Shown here: piece by piece, positions 17,836-26,218 of the stretch
Numbering within the stretch: position 1 is the first letter of the stretch
Layout: each line of letters begins with the position of its first letter
Assembly (NCBI GenBank): GCA_943787985.1
Contig: CALSOO010000001.1
Span: 199,001-263,000, forward strand
DNA from: an uncultured Paracoccaceae bacterium
Lineage (GTDB): Bacteria; Pseudomonadota; Alphaproteobacteria; Rhodobacterales; Rhodobacteraceae
Direction of reading: 5' to 3'
DNA: 64,000 nucleotides
Program-made: the position numbers and the translations under genes
The notes under the pieces: model-generated
Databases searched by the model: none
Told to the model about the DNA's origin: nothing
What the model saw: the letters and a program-made list of their open reading frames with translations, nothing else

Positions 17836-18020
17836 GATCGCCTGCCTTGCGACATGTTTGACAGCACGTGCAACCTGGCCATTGCGCTGACCTGCCCATC
17901 CACCTGTGCCCCTGCGATGAGCGTGCCGTCATGTTTGATGAGGCTTTCGAAAATTGACAAAGGAACTACCTCCGCTGACGGGTGAGAATTATGCGTGCGG
18001 ACATCCACCCTGTCCTCCAC
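17836..18020 (-). pseudogene. GNAT acetyltransferase remnant, N-terminal part
   Basis: The minus strand reads, in one frame, PLSIFESLIKHDGTLIAGA, then VDGQVSAMARLHVLSNMSQG and RRSY, after which the sequence loses similarity and stops. This is the N-terminal half of a GNAT acyltransferase (pattern LHVLPNMTQGGRPYALVENVVT). The missing continuation, minus about 25 residues, is found at 16048-16221. A GTG at 18020 is the first start codon in frame; the natural start may also be lost. It directly follows the fatty acid desaturase gene. Confidence 0.65.
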
Positions 18021-18030
18021 CGTCAGGCAC

Positions 18031-18978
18031 CTATTGTCGCCTGTGCCATCCTGCCTCGATCATGGCGGCCTTGTAGCTGGGCGCTTGGTTCATCTGCGTT
18101 CCCAGCCCTTTGTTCACCAGCAATTGGTGCATTTGTGGCAGCTGCCAGCACGGCACGTGCATGATCATGTGGTGCTCAAGGTGGTAATTCACCCAGTAGG
18201 GCGCGACCAATGCACGTTCGATCCAGTTTGCATGTGTGGTGCGCACGTTTTGCATCGGGTTTGCAGAGGCTTCGGTAGCGCCGTGCTCTGCGATATTGCG
18301 CACGCGCAGGACGAATTGAAACCATGTGAGGTAGGGCAGAACCCAAAAGGCCAGCCCGTACCACCATTCCCCCGCCATGCTCATCAGGATCGCAACGCTT
18401 CCGAACACGGCCAGAGATTTTACCAGGTCGGTAGACTTGAACGCTTGGGCCGCTTGGGACTTGGCCACATCCATCGCATCATCATCCCCTGCGAGGCGGA
18501 CATGGGCCATGATTTGCCCGATGAACAGTTTGAGCCCTGTGCGCCCGCTCAGATCCCGCAGGAACTTGCGACGCAGCGAGGCATGGGTGGTCGGGAACTT
18601 GGCCGAAAGCACAAGGTCGGGGTCTTTGTCCGTTTGTGTGAACCGATGATGTGTCAGGTGATAGTGCCGATAGGCATGCAGTTCTGCCATGATCGGACGT
18701 CCACACATCCAGTCTCCGGCGATTTCGTTCCATCGACGTGTGCGGAACAATGCGCTGTGGGCCGCCTCATGCATCAAGATAGCGAGCCCCAACTGCCGCG
18801 ATCCGATAATAAGAACCGCCAGCATAAACGTCACAGCGTTGGGCCACAGCGCAAACATGGCGACAGCGCCGGTGATAACGCCCCAGCAGTGCACAAGCAG
18901 CCAAAGCCCGACCCGATCGGAACGGGCCGCGATGGGTCGTATCTCTGCGCTGGAAAGATATGCTTTGCCGGGTGTCAT
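18031..18978 (-). CDS. Fatty acid desaturase family protein
   Basis: A 315-residue integral membrane di-iron desaturase/hydroxylase. Three histidine boxes are visible: HEAAH (70-74), HYHLTHH (105-111) and HLEHH near residue 268. Hydrophobic segments flank them (residues 25-55 and 60-70, plus a pair near 190-230). The family adds double bonds or hydroxyls to acyl or carotenoid substrates using O2; the exact substrate is not assignable. The neighbouring hemC gene lies upstream on the same strand, and the GNAT remnant lies directly downstream. Confidence 0.88.
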   Translation of the reverse strand: MTPGKAYLSSAEIRPIAARSDRVGLWLLVHCWGVITGAVAMFALWPNAVTFMLAVLIIGSRQLGLAILMHEAAHSALFRTRRWNEIAGDWMCGRPIMAELHAYRHYHLTHHRFTQTDKDPDLVLSAKFPTTHASLRRKFLRDLSGRTGLKLFIGQIMAHVRLAGDDDAMDVAKSQAAQAFKSTDLVKSLAVFGSVAILMSMAGEWWYGLAFWVLPYLTWFQFVLRVRNIAEHGATEASANPMQNVRTTHANWIERALVAPYWVNYHLEHHMIMHVPCWQLPQMHQLLVNKGLGTQMNQAPSYKAAMIEAGWHRRQ

Positions 18979-19036
18979 GCGGCCAGCGTCTCAGACAGGC
19001 CCCAAGCCCGTCAAGAAAAACCCGCCGTCACATGCC

Positions 19037-19981
19037 CTAGTGCCAGTCGAAGAACCCGTCACCTGCACGCTCAAGCAGTTCTTCAGCCAATGCGACACCC
19101 ATCGCGGCCCCTTCGGAAACGGGCCCCGTGCGTTCGCCGTTGATGGATTCAGAGCCGTCAGGGCGCAAGACTTCACCGCGCAGATGCAAGGTGTCGCCGT
19201 CGAGGATCGCCAAGCCAGCGATAGGGGTCTCACAAGACCCGTCCAGACGCAGCAAAAAGGCACGTTCTGCGGCAAGGCGTTGCCCTGTGGGCGTGTGGTG
19301 AATGGCAGCGAGCATCTTTTGCATGCGGGCGTCATCTGCGCGCCGCTCAATGCCAATGGCCCCTTGGGCGATGGCTGGCAGCATGTCTTCAGGGGCAACC
19401 GGCGTTGCGGGCACTTCGGCCATGTTCAAACGGTTCAGACCGGCGCAGGCAAGGAACGTGCATTCCGCAACCCCGTCCGCCAGCTTCTTGAGGCGGGTCT
19501 GGACGTTTCCGCGAAACTCCACCACGTTCAAGTCCGGACGACGGTTCAGCAGCTGGGCTTTGCGCCGCAGGCTTGAGGAGCCAACAGTGGCGCCTTGGGC
19601 CAGCTCGGCAATGCCGGTGAGGGTCGGGGAAATAAACGCATCCCGCACGTCTTCGCGCGGCAAATAGGTATCAAGCAACAAGCCGTCGGGCTGGATCGTC
19701 GGCATGTCCTTCATGGAATGCACGGCGATGTCGATCTTGCCGGCCAGCAAATCTTCCTCGATCTCGCGGGTGAACAGGCCTTTGCCCCCAATGTCCTTGA
19801 GGGGGCGGTCCTGAATGGCGTCGCCTGTCACTTTGATCACGATAATGTCGAACGCATCTTCGGGCAGATCAAAAGCAGCCATCAAGCGACGGCGCGTTTC
19901 ATAGGCCTGCGCCATCGCAAGGGGGGAACCACGGGTTCCGATATTGAGTTTTGAGTCGGGGGTCGGAAGATGCACTGTCAT
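19037..19981 (-). CDS. hemC: Hydroxymethylbilane synthase (porphobilinogen deaminase)
   Basis: A 314-residue enzyme that joins four porphobilinogens into hydroxymethylbilane. Visible features are NIGTRGSPLAMAQA at residues 13-26, VHSMKDMPT near 88, SSSLRRKAQL near 135, and C250 in LDGSCETPIAG, which carries the dipyrromethane cofactor. I place the start at the ATG at 19981 because the conserved N-terminus begins there; the open frame continues upstream through the hemE promoter and start. It is divergent from hemE, with a PpsR-type site between them. Confidence 0.95.
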   Translation of the reverse strand: MTVHLPTPDSKLNIGTRGSPLAMAQAYETRRRLMAAFDLPEDAFDIIVIKVTGDAIQDRPLKDIGGKGLFTREIEEDLLAGKIDIAVHSMKDMPTIQPDGLLLDTYLPREDVRDAFISPTLTGIAELAQGATVGSSSLRRKAQLLNRRPDLNVVEFRGNVQTRLKKLADGVAECTFLACAGLNRLNMAEVPATPVAPEDMLPAIAQGAIGIERRADDARMQKMLAAIHHTPTGQRLAAERAFLLRLDGSCETPIAGLAILDGDTLHLRGEVLRPDGSESINGERTGPVSEGAAMGVALAEELLERAGDGFFDWH

Positions 19982-19998
19982 AATCTCATGTGTAATTG

Positions 19999-20016
19999 TG
20001 TCAACTTTGATTGACA
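19999..20016. promoter_or_regulatory. PpsR/CrtJ-type operator between hemC and hemE
   Basis: TGTCA-N8-TGACA, i.e. TGT-N12-ACA, a full consensus palindrome. It lies 18 bases from the hemC start and 68 from hemE. In purple phototrophs, PpsR/CrtJ binds such sites before tetrapyrrole and photopigment genes in response to oxygen and light. The identification here is by motif. Confidence 0.65.
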
Positions 20017-20023
20017 ATAGGTG

Positions 20024-20038
20024 ATGTCTTGGCGACAT
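20024..20038. promoter_or_regulatory. Second palindrome in the hemE leader
   Basis: ATGTC-TTGGC-GACAT, a perfect 5-bp inverted repeat 46 bases before the hemE ATG and 8 bases after the PpsR-type site. The regulator is unknown. Confidence 0.35.
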
Positions 20039-20083
20039 AAGGTCAAACAAGAAGCTCAAGATACTGAAAAAAGGACGACCGCA

Positions 20084-21118
20084 ATGGCCCCCACCAAAAC
20101 AATTCTGCGCGCCTTGGCGGGCAAGGCTTTGCCCACGCCACCGATCTGGATGATGCGTCAGGCTGGTCGATATTTGCCAGAATACCGCGCCACGCGCGCC
20201 CAAGCCGGTGATTTCCTTTCGTTGTGCTACAATCCTGAACTCGCAGCCGAAGTGACATTGCAGCCGATCCGGCGCTACGGTTTTGACGCGGCGATCCTGT
20301 TTGCCGACATCTTGCTCATTCCACAAGCGCTCGGGGCGGACTTGTGGTTCGTCACAGGCGAAGGCCCACGGTTGTCTACGATCACATCGCAAGCGGATTT
20401 CGACAAACTCGGCCCGGTGTCCGACATTCACGAGACGCTCAACCCCATCTACAACACGGTCAAAATTCTGTCCAAAGAGCTGCCGTCAGAAACCACGCTG
20501 ATCGGGTTCGCCGGTGCTCCGTGGACCGTGGCGACGTACATGATCGCCGGACGCGGCACACCGGACCAAGGGCCGGCTCACGCGTTGATGCAGGAAAACG
20601 TCGCGGTGTTCGAGGCGCTGATGGACAAAATCACCGAAGCCACGATCCACTACTTGCTCGCGCAAATCGAAGCTGGCGCGGAAGTGGTCAAGATTTTTGA
20701 CAGCTGGGCAGGATCGCTCAAAGGGGACGCGTTCCTGAAGTACTCTCTGGAGCCTGCAAAACGGATCACTGCGGCCCTCAAAGCGAAACACCCCCATATC
20801 CCCGTCATCGGCTTCCCGCGCGAAGCAGGAGACGGCTACATCGGCTTCGCCAAAGCAACGGGCGTGGATTGCGTGGCGCTCGACAATTCTGTTTCGGCAG
20901 AATGGGGGGCCAAGAATGTCCAGGTCGATGGCTGCGTCCAGGGCAACCTCGCATCCTCTCACATGGTGAGCGGTGGACAAGCGCTGGTGGATGAAACCAA
21001 AGCGATCGTCAAAGCATTCTCGGGCGGGCCGCACATCTTTAATTTGGGCCACGGGATCACTCCGGATGCCGATCCGGACAATGTTCAGCGCATGATTGAC
21101 GCAGTACGGGACGTTTAG
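20084..21118 (+). CDS. hemE: Uroporphyrinogen decarboxylase
   Basis: A 344-residue TIM-barrel enzyme that removes four carboxyls from uroporphyrinogen III to give coproporphyrinogen III. The N-terminal signature [17 protein letters not shown] is complete, followed by [12 protein letters not shown] and the second family signature [15 protein letters not shown] chose the ATG at 20084, with AAAAAGGACGAC upstream; in-frame ATGs at 20021/20024 fall inside the operator region. It is divergent from hemC, and a tRNA gene follows 51 bases after the stop. Confidence 0.96.
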   Translation: MAPTKTILRALAGKALPTPPIWMMRQAGRYLPEYRATRAQAGDFLSLCYNPELAAEVTLQPIRRYGFDAAILFADILLIPQALGADLWFVTGEGPRLSTITSQADFDKLGPVSDIHETLNPIYNTVKILSKELPSETTLIGFAGAPWTVATYMIAGRGTPDQGPAHALMQENVAVFEALMDKITEATIHYLLAQIEAGAEVVKIFDSWAGSLKGDAFLKYSLEPAKRITAALKAKHPHIPVIGFPREAGDGYIGFAKATGVDCVALDNSVSAEWGAKNVQVDGCVQGNLASSHMVSGGQALVDETKAIVKAFSGGPHIFNLGHGITPDADPDNVQRMIDAVRDV

Positions 21119-21169
21119 GCGATTTCAGGGTTGACGACTCTGGCGTGGTTCCATAATCCACGGCTTCAC

Positions 21170-21246
21170 GGCGCGGTAGCTCAGTTGGTTAGAGCGATCG
21201 ACTCATAATCGATAGGTCGGGAGTTCAAGTCTCCCCCACGCCACCA
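21170..21246 (+). tRNA. tRNA with CAT anticodon (Met, or Ile2 if modified)
   Basis: A 77-base cloverleaf with encoded CCA. Acceptor strands are 21170-21176 and 21236-21242; D arm GCTC/GAGC; anticodon stem ATCGA/TCGAT with loop CTCATAA (anticodon CAT at 21204-21206); T arm GGGAG/CTCCC with loop TTCAAGT; discriminator A. Both elongator Met and TilS-modified Ile2 tRNAs carry CAT, and I cannot separate them here. The 5-68 position of the acceptor stem is a C-A mismatch. Confidence 0.9.
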
Positions 21247-21351
21247 CTTCTTCTCCATATTTTCGGGCAGTACGTTCCGCTCCGGGGCCGGATCGACGGG
21301 CGGAATCGACTTGCCACAGCGCCGGCATATGCCGCTTGATTTCCTTTCGAC

Positions 21352-21400
21352 AAAAATATCCCGGGGGAGCGCCAAAGGCGCGGGGGCAGAGCCCCTATAA
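21352..21400 (-). repeat. Rhodobacteraceae-type 3'-end repeat, probable terminator of the GST gene
   Basis: On the minus strand, GGGGC-TCT-GCCCC is followed by GCGCC-TTT-GGCGC, then a C-rich stretch and GGGATATTTTTG. Two adjacent hairpins followed by a T-run form a repeated 3'-end element that I recognise from other Rhodobacteraceae genomes. It starts 12 bases after the GST stop. Confidence 0.6.
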
Positions 21401-21411
21401 GGGAAAACGGC

Positions 21412-22047
21412 TCAGACCACGCAAGGCAGCGGTATTTCCCCCACATCGCTGGGTTGCTTGTAGCCGCGCTCGAACGCAGGGCGGGCGGCCAGCTCCAGAT
21501 ACCAGCGCTTCACATGGGGAAAAGCATTCATGTCGATCTGGTGCCACTCAAAGCGCGAGGCCCAAGGCCAAATCGCAAAATCGGCGATGCTCAACTCATC
21601 GATAATGTAGGGGGAGGTGGCAAGATGGCGGTCCAGCACTCCGTACAGGCGTTTGGCCTCTGTGTGAAAACGGGCTTCCGAATACTCCGACGTGCCAGCG
21701 TTGTATTTCAAAAAATGGTGGGCTTGGCCCAGCATGGGACCAAATCCACCCATCTGCCACATCATCCATTGCATCATTTGCCAATAGCGGTCCGAGCCGT
21801 AGGGTGGCATGAATTTCCCTGATTTTTCGGCCAGATACATGAGCATAGCGCCGCTTTCGAACAGTGCAGTCCCTCCGTCCGTCAGGGCGGGAATTCGGTT
21901 GTTCGGGCTGATCTTGAGGAAGTCAGGGGTAAATTGTTCATCCTTGCCGATGTTCACCTCGACAGCTTTGTAAGGCAAACCCATTTCTTCAAGAGCTATG
22001 GAAACTTTGCGACCATTGGGGGTGGTCCAGCTGTAAAGTGTGATCAT
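21412..22047 (-). CDS. Glutathione S-transferase, YfcG/YghU-like
   Basis: A 211-residue GST. The N-terminal thioredoxin-like domain reads ITLYSWTTPNGRKVSIALEE, where TPNG replaces a catalytic Cys or Ser, as in YfcG/YghU disulfide-bond oxidoreductases. The glutathione-binding NNRIPAL and ESGAMLMYLA follow, and the C-terminal helical domain contains IADFAIWPWASR. Such proteins reduce small disulfides with glutathione. The start at 22047 is fixed by the beginning of homology and a GGGAGAGAA site; the longer open frame overlaps ridA on the opposite strand. It is divergent from ridA. Confidence 0.9.
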   Translation of the reverse strand: MITLYSWTTPNGRKVSIALEEMGLPYKAVEVNIGKDEQFTPDFLKISPNNRIPALTDGGTALFESGAMLMYLAEKSGKFMPPYGSDRYWQMMQWMMWQMGGFGPMLGQAHHFLKYNAGTSEYSEARFHTEAKRLYGVLDRHLATSPYIIDELSIADFAIWPWASRFEWHQIDMNAFPHVKRWYLELAARPAFERGYKQPSDVGEIPLPCVV

Positions 22048-22114
22048 GGTTTCTCTCCCTTTGCGGGGACGGTGGTATGGTTTAGAGCAAGGGTCAAGCA
22101 ACAGGAGCAACGCT

Positions 22115-22459
22115 ATGACCATCACACGCCACCACACAAACCAACGTATGAGCCAAATCGTGATCCACAACGATGTGGTGTATCTGGCAGGACAAGTCGG
22201 GACGATGGACGACAGCGTTGCGGATCAAACGCAGCAATGTCTGGACAAAATCGACATCTTGCTGACCGAGGCAGGTTGCAGCAAGGAAAGCGTCCTGCAA
22301 ACCACAATCTGGTTGGCTGACATGGCCGATTTTGAAGAAATGAACGGGGTCTGGGACGCGTGGGTTGCACCGGGGCACGCACCTGCACGGGCCTGCGGCG
22401 AAGCAAAGCTTGCGCGGCCGGGATTTAAAGTCGAAATTCTGGTGATTGCGGGGCTGTAA
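22115..22459 (+). CDS. RidA family protein (YjgF/YER057c/UK114)
   Basis: A 114-residue trimeric protein of the Rid family, which hydrolyses reactive enamine/imine intermediates made by PLP enzymes. VYLAGQVG and the C-terminal region with ARPGFKVEILVIAGL fit the family. The catalytic arginine expected near the end of the active subgroup (position ~105 of RidA) is not in its usual R-x-x-VE context: the region reads GEAKLARPGFKVEI, so this looks like one of the Rid1-7 side groups. ACAGGAGCAA lies before the ATG. Confidence 0.85.
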   Translation: MTITRHHTNQRMSQIVIHNDVVYLAGQVGTMDDSVADQTQQCLDKIDILLTEAGCSKESVLQTTIWLADMADFEEMNGVWDAWVAPGHAPARACGEAKLARPGFKVEILVIAGL

Positions 22460-22461
22460 GC

Positions 22462-23103
22462 TCAGCGCGCCAAGCGCAATGGCTCAAGATGGGCGACAGC
22501 CAACTGTCGTTCATCTTGTTGCTCTGTATGACGGCGCAACAGTTCGACATAAAACCGCAGCTCTTCTGTGTCCATGTGAAGGCGCTTCATACGTTCCTCA
22601 AGGGACGTGCGCGTGCCATCTGCTGTTTGGTCGTTGTTGAATGCCGACGCAATGTTGAGAATCGGTGTGACCACATCCAAAAACGCAGAGGCTTCGGCCA
22701 CAGCGTGCTGATCCGCCAAAGCATTGCTCAGACCAAGACGGTCGGCAAAGGCGTTTTGAAACTGTCCGACAAAATGGGAAAACCGCAAAGAAACCGTGCG
22801 GCGCCCATCTGTGTTGGTGGCAACCAGAATGCGGACACGGCCCAGCACAAGCCCCTGTAAATCAACGATTTCATCGGGAAGAGAACGCACCATATCCGGC
22901 TGGTTCAGATCGCACAGCAGGGCTTCCAAGGCGCGGACCAACACACTGGAAAAGACGTCTGCCAAAGTCTCGTGGTCGGAAAAGGTCATGCGGTGCTTGA
23001 AGGTCTGGGTGCTCACATCGACAGCACGGACCGAATAGTCGCAGGCGTACTCATCCTTTAAAAGAGTAATCAAAAAGGCGGAGAGTTTTGGCAATGATGA
23101 CAC
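22462..23103 (-). CDS. Hypothetical protein, helical, unknown function
   Basis: A 213-residue soluble protein with no signal peptide or membrane segment. I do not recognise a domain. The middle (residues 60-130) alternates hydrophobic and charged residues, and the C-terminal 60 residues are charged and probably helical (EERMKRLHMDTEELRFYVELL). It converges on ridA with a 2-base gap. A near-consensus CtrA site lies about 45 bases before its start, which would place it in the CtrA regulon together with motility or chemotaxis functions; the CheB/CheR-like gene next door is on the same strand. This link is inferred. Confidence 0.6.
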   Translation of the reverse strand: MSSLPKLSAFLITLLKDEYACDYSVRAVDVSTQTFKHRMTFSDHETLADVFSSVLVRALEALLCDLNQPDMVRSLPDEIVDLQGLVLGRVRILVATNTDGRRTVSLRFSHFVGQFQNAFADRLGLSNALADQHAVAEASAFLDVVTPILNIASAFNNDQTADGTRTSLEERMKRLHMDTEELRFYVELLRRHTEQQDERQLAVAHLEPLRLAR

Positions 23104-23147
23104 AGATTCACTTCCTGTTCTGGTGGTAAATTTATCAAAAATTTTCC

Positions 23148-23163
23148 TTAATAAATTGTTACC
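23148..23163. promoter_or_regulatory. Near-consensus CtrA site
   Basis: TTAA-TAAATTG-TTACC, one base off the TTAA-N7-TTAAC consensus. It lies in the gap between the unknown gene (start 23103) and the CheB-CheR gene (end 23332). Confidence 0.4.
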
Positions 23164-23331
23164 AAAGTTCGCAAAATTTTACCTAAGTTCTATGCCTACG
23201 TTAACGCACGCCGTTGAGTGTCGAGCCGATTTCACAGCGCAACTTTGCCCATTCGGGGTGTTGGAAATATGAAAATGTAGAGCGGCGCGTTTACACTTTT
23301 TAAATCCGCAGGGCCAACCTGCTGAAATCAC

Positions 23332-25842
23332 TTAGCTTTCGACAAAGTCCATCGTCGTGATCGATTGATCAAAGTCGATGATCGACAATGTCAGGCCCAG
23401 CATATTTCCCATGCTGTCGGAAAACGGGGCAAAGATCAGCTTAAAGACCGCATTGCCGCGCTGAACGGGGACAACCATGGTTTCACGCATCGTGAACACT
23501 TCGTTGGCGGCTTTTATCAGGCTCGGGAAACCCTCCGGAATGCCGCACAACGACAAATGCAGTCCAACTTGAGGAAGCTCGCCGATATCAAAGAAACCCA
23601 ACGCCTCATGGGACGCGCGCCGCACAATCAGCGCCTGATCGATCACCAAAATCGGATAGGGCGCGCTGTTCAGAACGGCCGCAATTTCGACGGTCACATT
23701 CTGCAACTCGCTGGAATTGACCTGCATTTCCTCATTGACCGTGATCAGCTCTTCGTTGGTGGATTGCAGTTCCTCGTTCGAGGTTTCAAGCTCCTCATTG
23801 GTGGCTTGCAGCTCTTCGTTGGTGGCCTGCATTTCTTGGTTCACGGCTTGCAGTTCTTCGTTCGAAGTCTGCAATTCCTCTACCGTTTGCTGCAAGGCTT
23901 CACGGGTGGATTGCATTTCGTTTTCAATCTGGAGGATGTATTTGGTCCGCTCCAGATCAGACAGGGATTCCACAATTGTTTCAGTGGTTTCAGTCGTGCG
24001 GGTGATCATGCCGAACAGGAAGTGGTTTTCACTTTCCGAGTTCATGATCGGATAACAGGCAATCTTGACCTCGTTGAAGTCCGGCCCTTCAATCCTGTGC
24101 CATCTGCCTTCGCGCGATGACTTGTTCTTGGCGGCGGCCGCAATCAGGCTGGGGGCTTCATCGCGCAAGCCTTCGCGCAAAATGCGGGTGTTCAGGGTCA
24201 ATTGCGAGTTCTCGGTCAGCTGCATGATGGAGCTGATGTCCCCGAACACGCGAATGATATTGCTGTTTTGGGTGGCGATGAAACCATTGGGCGCGACAGA
24301 GCGGGCCAGAGCGTCAAACATCTGGATTTCCGCGTCTGCAGAGGCGGCAGATTGTTTGCGACGACGATCAGGGTTGGCGGTCGAGATTTGTGGTGCTTTG
24401 TCAATGAACCCCGAGATCGTGTCTTTGCGCGACATGCTGCGCTTGCCATAAATTTTCTCGGAATTGGCACGCGAGGCGAACTGGACATCCAGCGCCCCAA
24501 CGGTCTCGGATATTCCGAGAAACAGCAAGCCGTCAGGACTCAGGGCGTAGTGCAAACGGTTCAACACGCGTTCTTGCAAGATTGCATTGAAATAAATCAT
24601 CACATTGCGAAGCGTGATGAGGTCCATATTGATAAACGGAGGGTCTTGGAAAATGTTATGCTTTGAAAACAACGTGATGTTTCGAATGGCAGGTGCAACC
24701 GTCAAGGTGTTGCCGTGCGTCGTAAAATAAGTCTCCAGATAGTGTGCGGGGATATCGGGCGCCGCTGTGATGGGATAAACCCCTTTGCGGGCCACTTCCA
24801 AAGCGCGGTCATCAATATCCGTCGCAAAAATCTGAACCGGCACTCTTTCGAGCGCGTCAATCCCGCCCAAAGCTTCGGCAATCAGGATAGCCACGGAATA
24901 GGCTTCTTCACCTGTCGCGCAGCCCGCCACCCAAACCCGCAGTTGGTTGCGCTCTTGGGATTTGAGCATCGTTGCCACTTCGTCTGCCAGTTGTTTGAAC
25001 TGGATAGGGTCGCGGAAAAACCGCGTCACGGAAATCAACAGGTCACGATACAGCGCGTCCACTTCATTCATAGACGTGCGGCAATACTGAACGTATTCAT
25101 CGTATTCGCTGATGTCCAAGGCCACCATGCGACGGTTGATACGCCGGTTGACGGTGTTGATCTTGTAGTCCCGGAAATCGACACGGGTGCGGGCCAACAG
25201 GATTTGCAGCAACTCTGACAGCCGGTTGGGTTGTTCGTTGATATGGCGCAATGCATCGAAATCACGCGGCTTTGACAGGATTTTTTCCAGATGCTGCCCG
25301 ATTTGCTCTGGCGTCAGGGTCAGATCCACGCAGCCCGTTTTGGCGGCCGAAGACGGCATCCCGTCATATTTCGCCGACGAGGGGTTTTGGGCAATCGTGA
25401 TGCCACCGGACTCGCGGATGGCCTGCACCCCGTAAGAGCCGTCAGATCCTGTGCCCGACAGCACAATGCCCACGCAGTTCTCACCGCATTCCGCAGCGAT
25501 GCTTTTGAACAGGCGGTCCGCAGAGGGCTTGGGGGTCGCAGGGTGGCCACTGGGATGTTGCAGCGTAATTTTGCCATTGATGATCACCACATCCGAGTTT
25601 GGCGGTGTGATGTAGATTGTATCGGCTTGGGGTATGATCTCTTCGCTCAATTCGACGACAGGCAAATCGGTTTCGCGTGAGATCAGGGAGGTCAAAAGGC
25701 TTTTGTGCGTGGGCGACATATGCTGCGCAAGAACGTAAACGGCATTCGCGCCTTTGGGCAGGTTCTGAACCATCAGTGACGTGGCTTCCAAGCCACCGGC
25801 AGAGGCGGCGATCCCTACGAATATCAATGCATTGTCAGACAT
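23332..25842 (-). CDS. CheB-CheR-PAS fusion (chemotaxis-type methylesterase/methyltransferase)
   Basis: An 836-residue multidomain protein. Residues 5-185 are a CheB methylesterase domain with its catalytic triad in IAASAGG (S14), LAQHMSP (His near 40) and SGTGSDGS (Asp near 135). Residues 205-460 are a CheR methyltransferase with [14 protein letters not shown] near 300 for SAM binding. A long coiled coil of repeated [13 protein letters not shown] units follows at about 635-700, then a PAS-like domain to the end. The CheY-like receiver of ordinary CheB is missing, and no other che gene is nearby. Such orphans often feed stress or biofilm signalling rather than motility. The ATG at 25842, with GGAG upstream, is preferred over a longer frame. 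Confidence 0.88.
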   Translation of the reverse strand: MSDNALIFVGIAASAGGLEATSLMVQNLPKGANAVYVLAQHMSPTHKSLLTSLISRETDLPVVELSEEIIPQADTIYITPPNSDVVIINGKITLQHPSGHPATPKPSADRLFKSIAAECGENCVGIVLSGTGSDGSYGVQAIRESGGITIAQNPSSAKYDGMPSSAAKTGCVDLTLTPEQIGQHLEKILSKPRDFDALRHINEQPNRLSELLQILLARTRVDFRDYKINTVNRRINRRMVALDISEYDEYVQYCRTSMNEVDALYRDLLISVTRFFRDPIQFKQLADEVATMLKSQERNQLRVWVAGCATGEEAYSVAILIAEALGGIDALERVPVQIFATDIDDRALEVARKGVYPITAAPDIPAHYLETYFTTHGNTLTVAPAIRNITLFSKHNIFQDPPFINMDLITLRNVMIYFNAILQERVLNRLHYALSPDGLLFLGISETVGALDVQFASRANSEKIYGKRSMSRKDTISGFIDKAPQISTANPDRRRKQSAASADAEIQMFDALARSVAPNGFIATQNSNIIRVFGDISSIMQLTENSQLTLNTRILREGLRDEAPSLIAAAAKNKSSREGRWHRIEGPDFNEVKIACYPIMNSESENHFLFGMITRTTETTETIVESLSDLERTKYILQIENEMQSTREALQQTVEELQTSNEELQAVNQEMQATNEELQATNEELETSNEELQSTNEELITVNEEMQVNSSELQNVTVEIAAVLNSAPYPILVIDQALIVRRASHEALGFFDIGELPQVGLHLSLCGIPEGFPSLIKAANEVFTMRETMVVPVQRGNAVFKLIFAPFSDSMGNMLGLTLSIIDFDQSITTMDFVES
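23735..23930 (-). repeat. Tandem coiled-coil-encoding repeats inside the CheB-CheR gene
   Basis: Degenerate repeats of about 21 bases, each encoding a 7-residue unit of the type ELQATNE, stacked about nine times. They give the signalling coiled coil its heptad register. Copy-number change here would keep the frame. Confidence 0.75.
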
Positions 25843-26218
25843 AAGCACTCCAGTTCCATTACATTTTGAGGGGCAGTGCCGCAAAAATGAATTGATATAT
25901 GCCCGTTGCGGAACGTGTCCGCTTCTGGCGTTGACCATCAATGATCAGGCAGGCGCGCGCAATGTTTGTTCTTGGATAAATCGCAATATTGGACTTGTTT
26001 TGTGATGAAAATCTGCGCCCTGCAATCTAGGGTTGTCGTCAGAAATCAGTCAATATTCCTTGGATTGAGCAACCGAAAAACAAGATTTATCGAACCATAC
26101 GCCCGCGTCGCGCGAAAACTGTGCGAACACGGGTGACACTGGTGTCCAAAGACCCTAACAATTTGCGCAGTAATTGCGTGACGCCTTCAACAGGGGGTGA
26201 ACGCGAAGGGAGAGGCAT
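25843..26218. other. Intergenic region between the CheB-CheR gene and the TRAP operon
   Basis: 376 bases holding the divergent promoters of the two flanking genes. I see no ORF, clear palindrome or RNA fold. GGGGGTGAACGCGAAGGGAG before dctP gives that gene a strong ribosome site. Confidence 0.6.

Noticed and set aside
17779..17862. A 27-codon frame with AAAGGACAGC before its ATG
   Set aside because: It runs antisense into the GNAT remnant, has no recognisable product and lies in disturbed DNA; the ribosome site alone is not enough.
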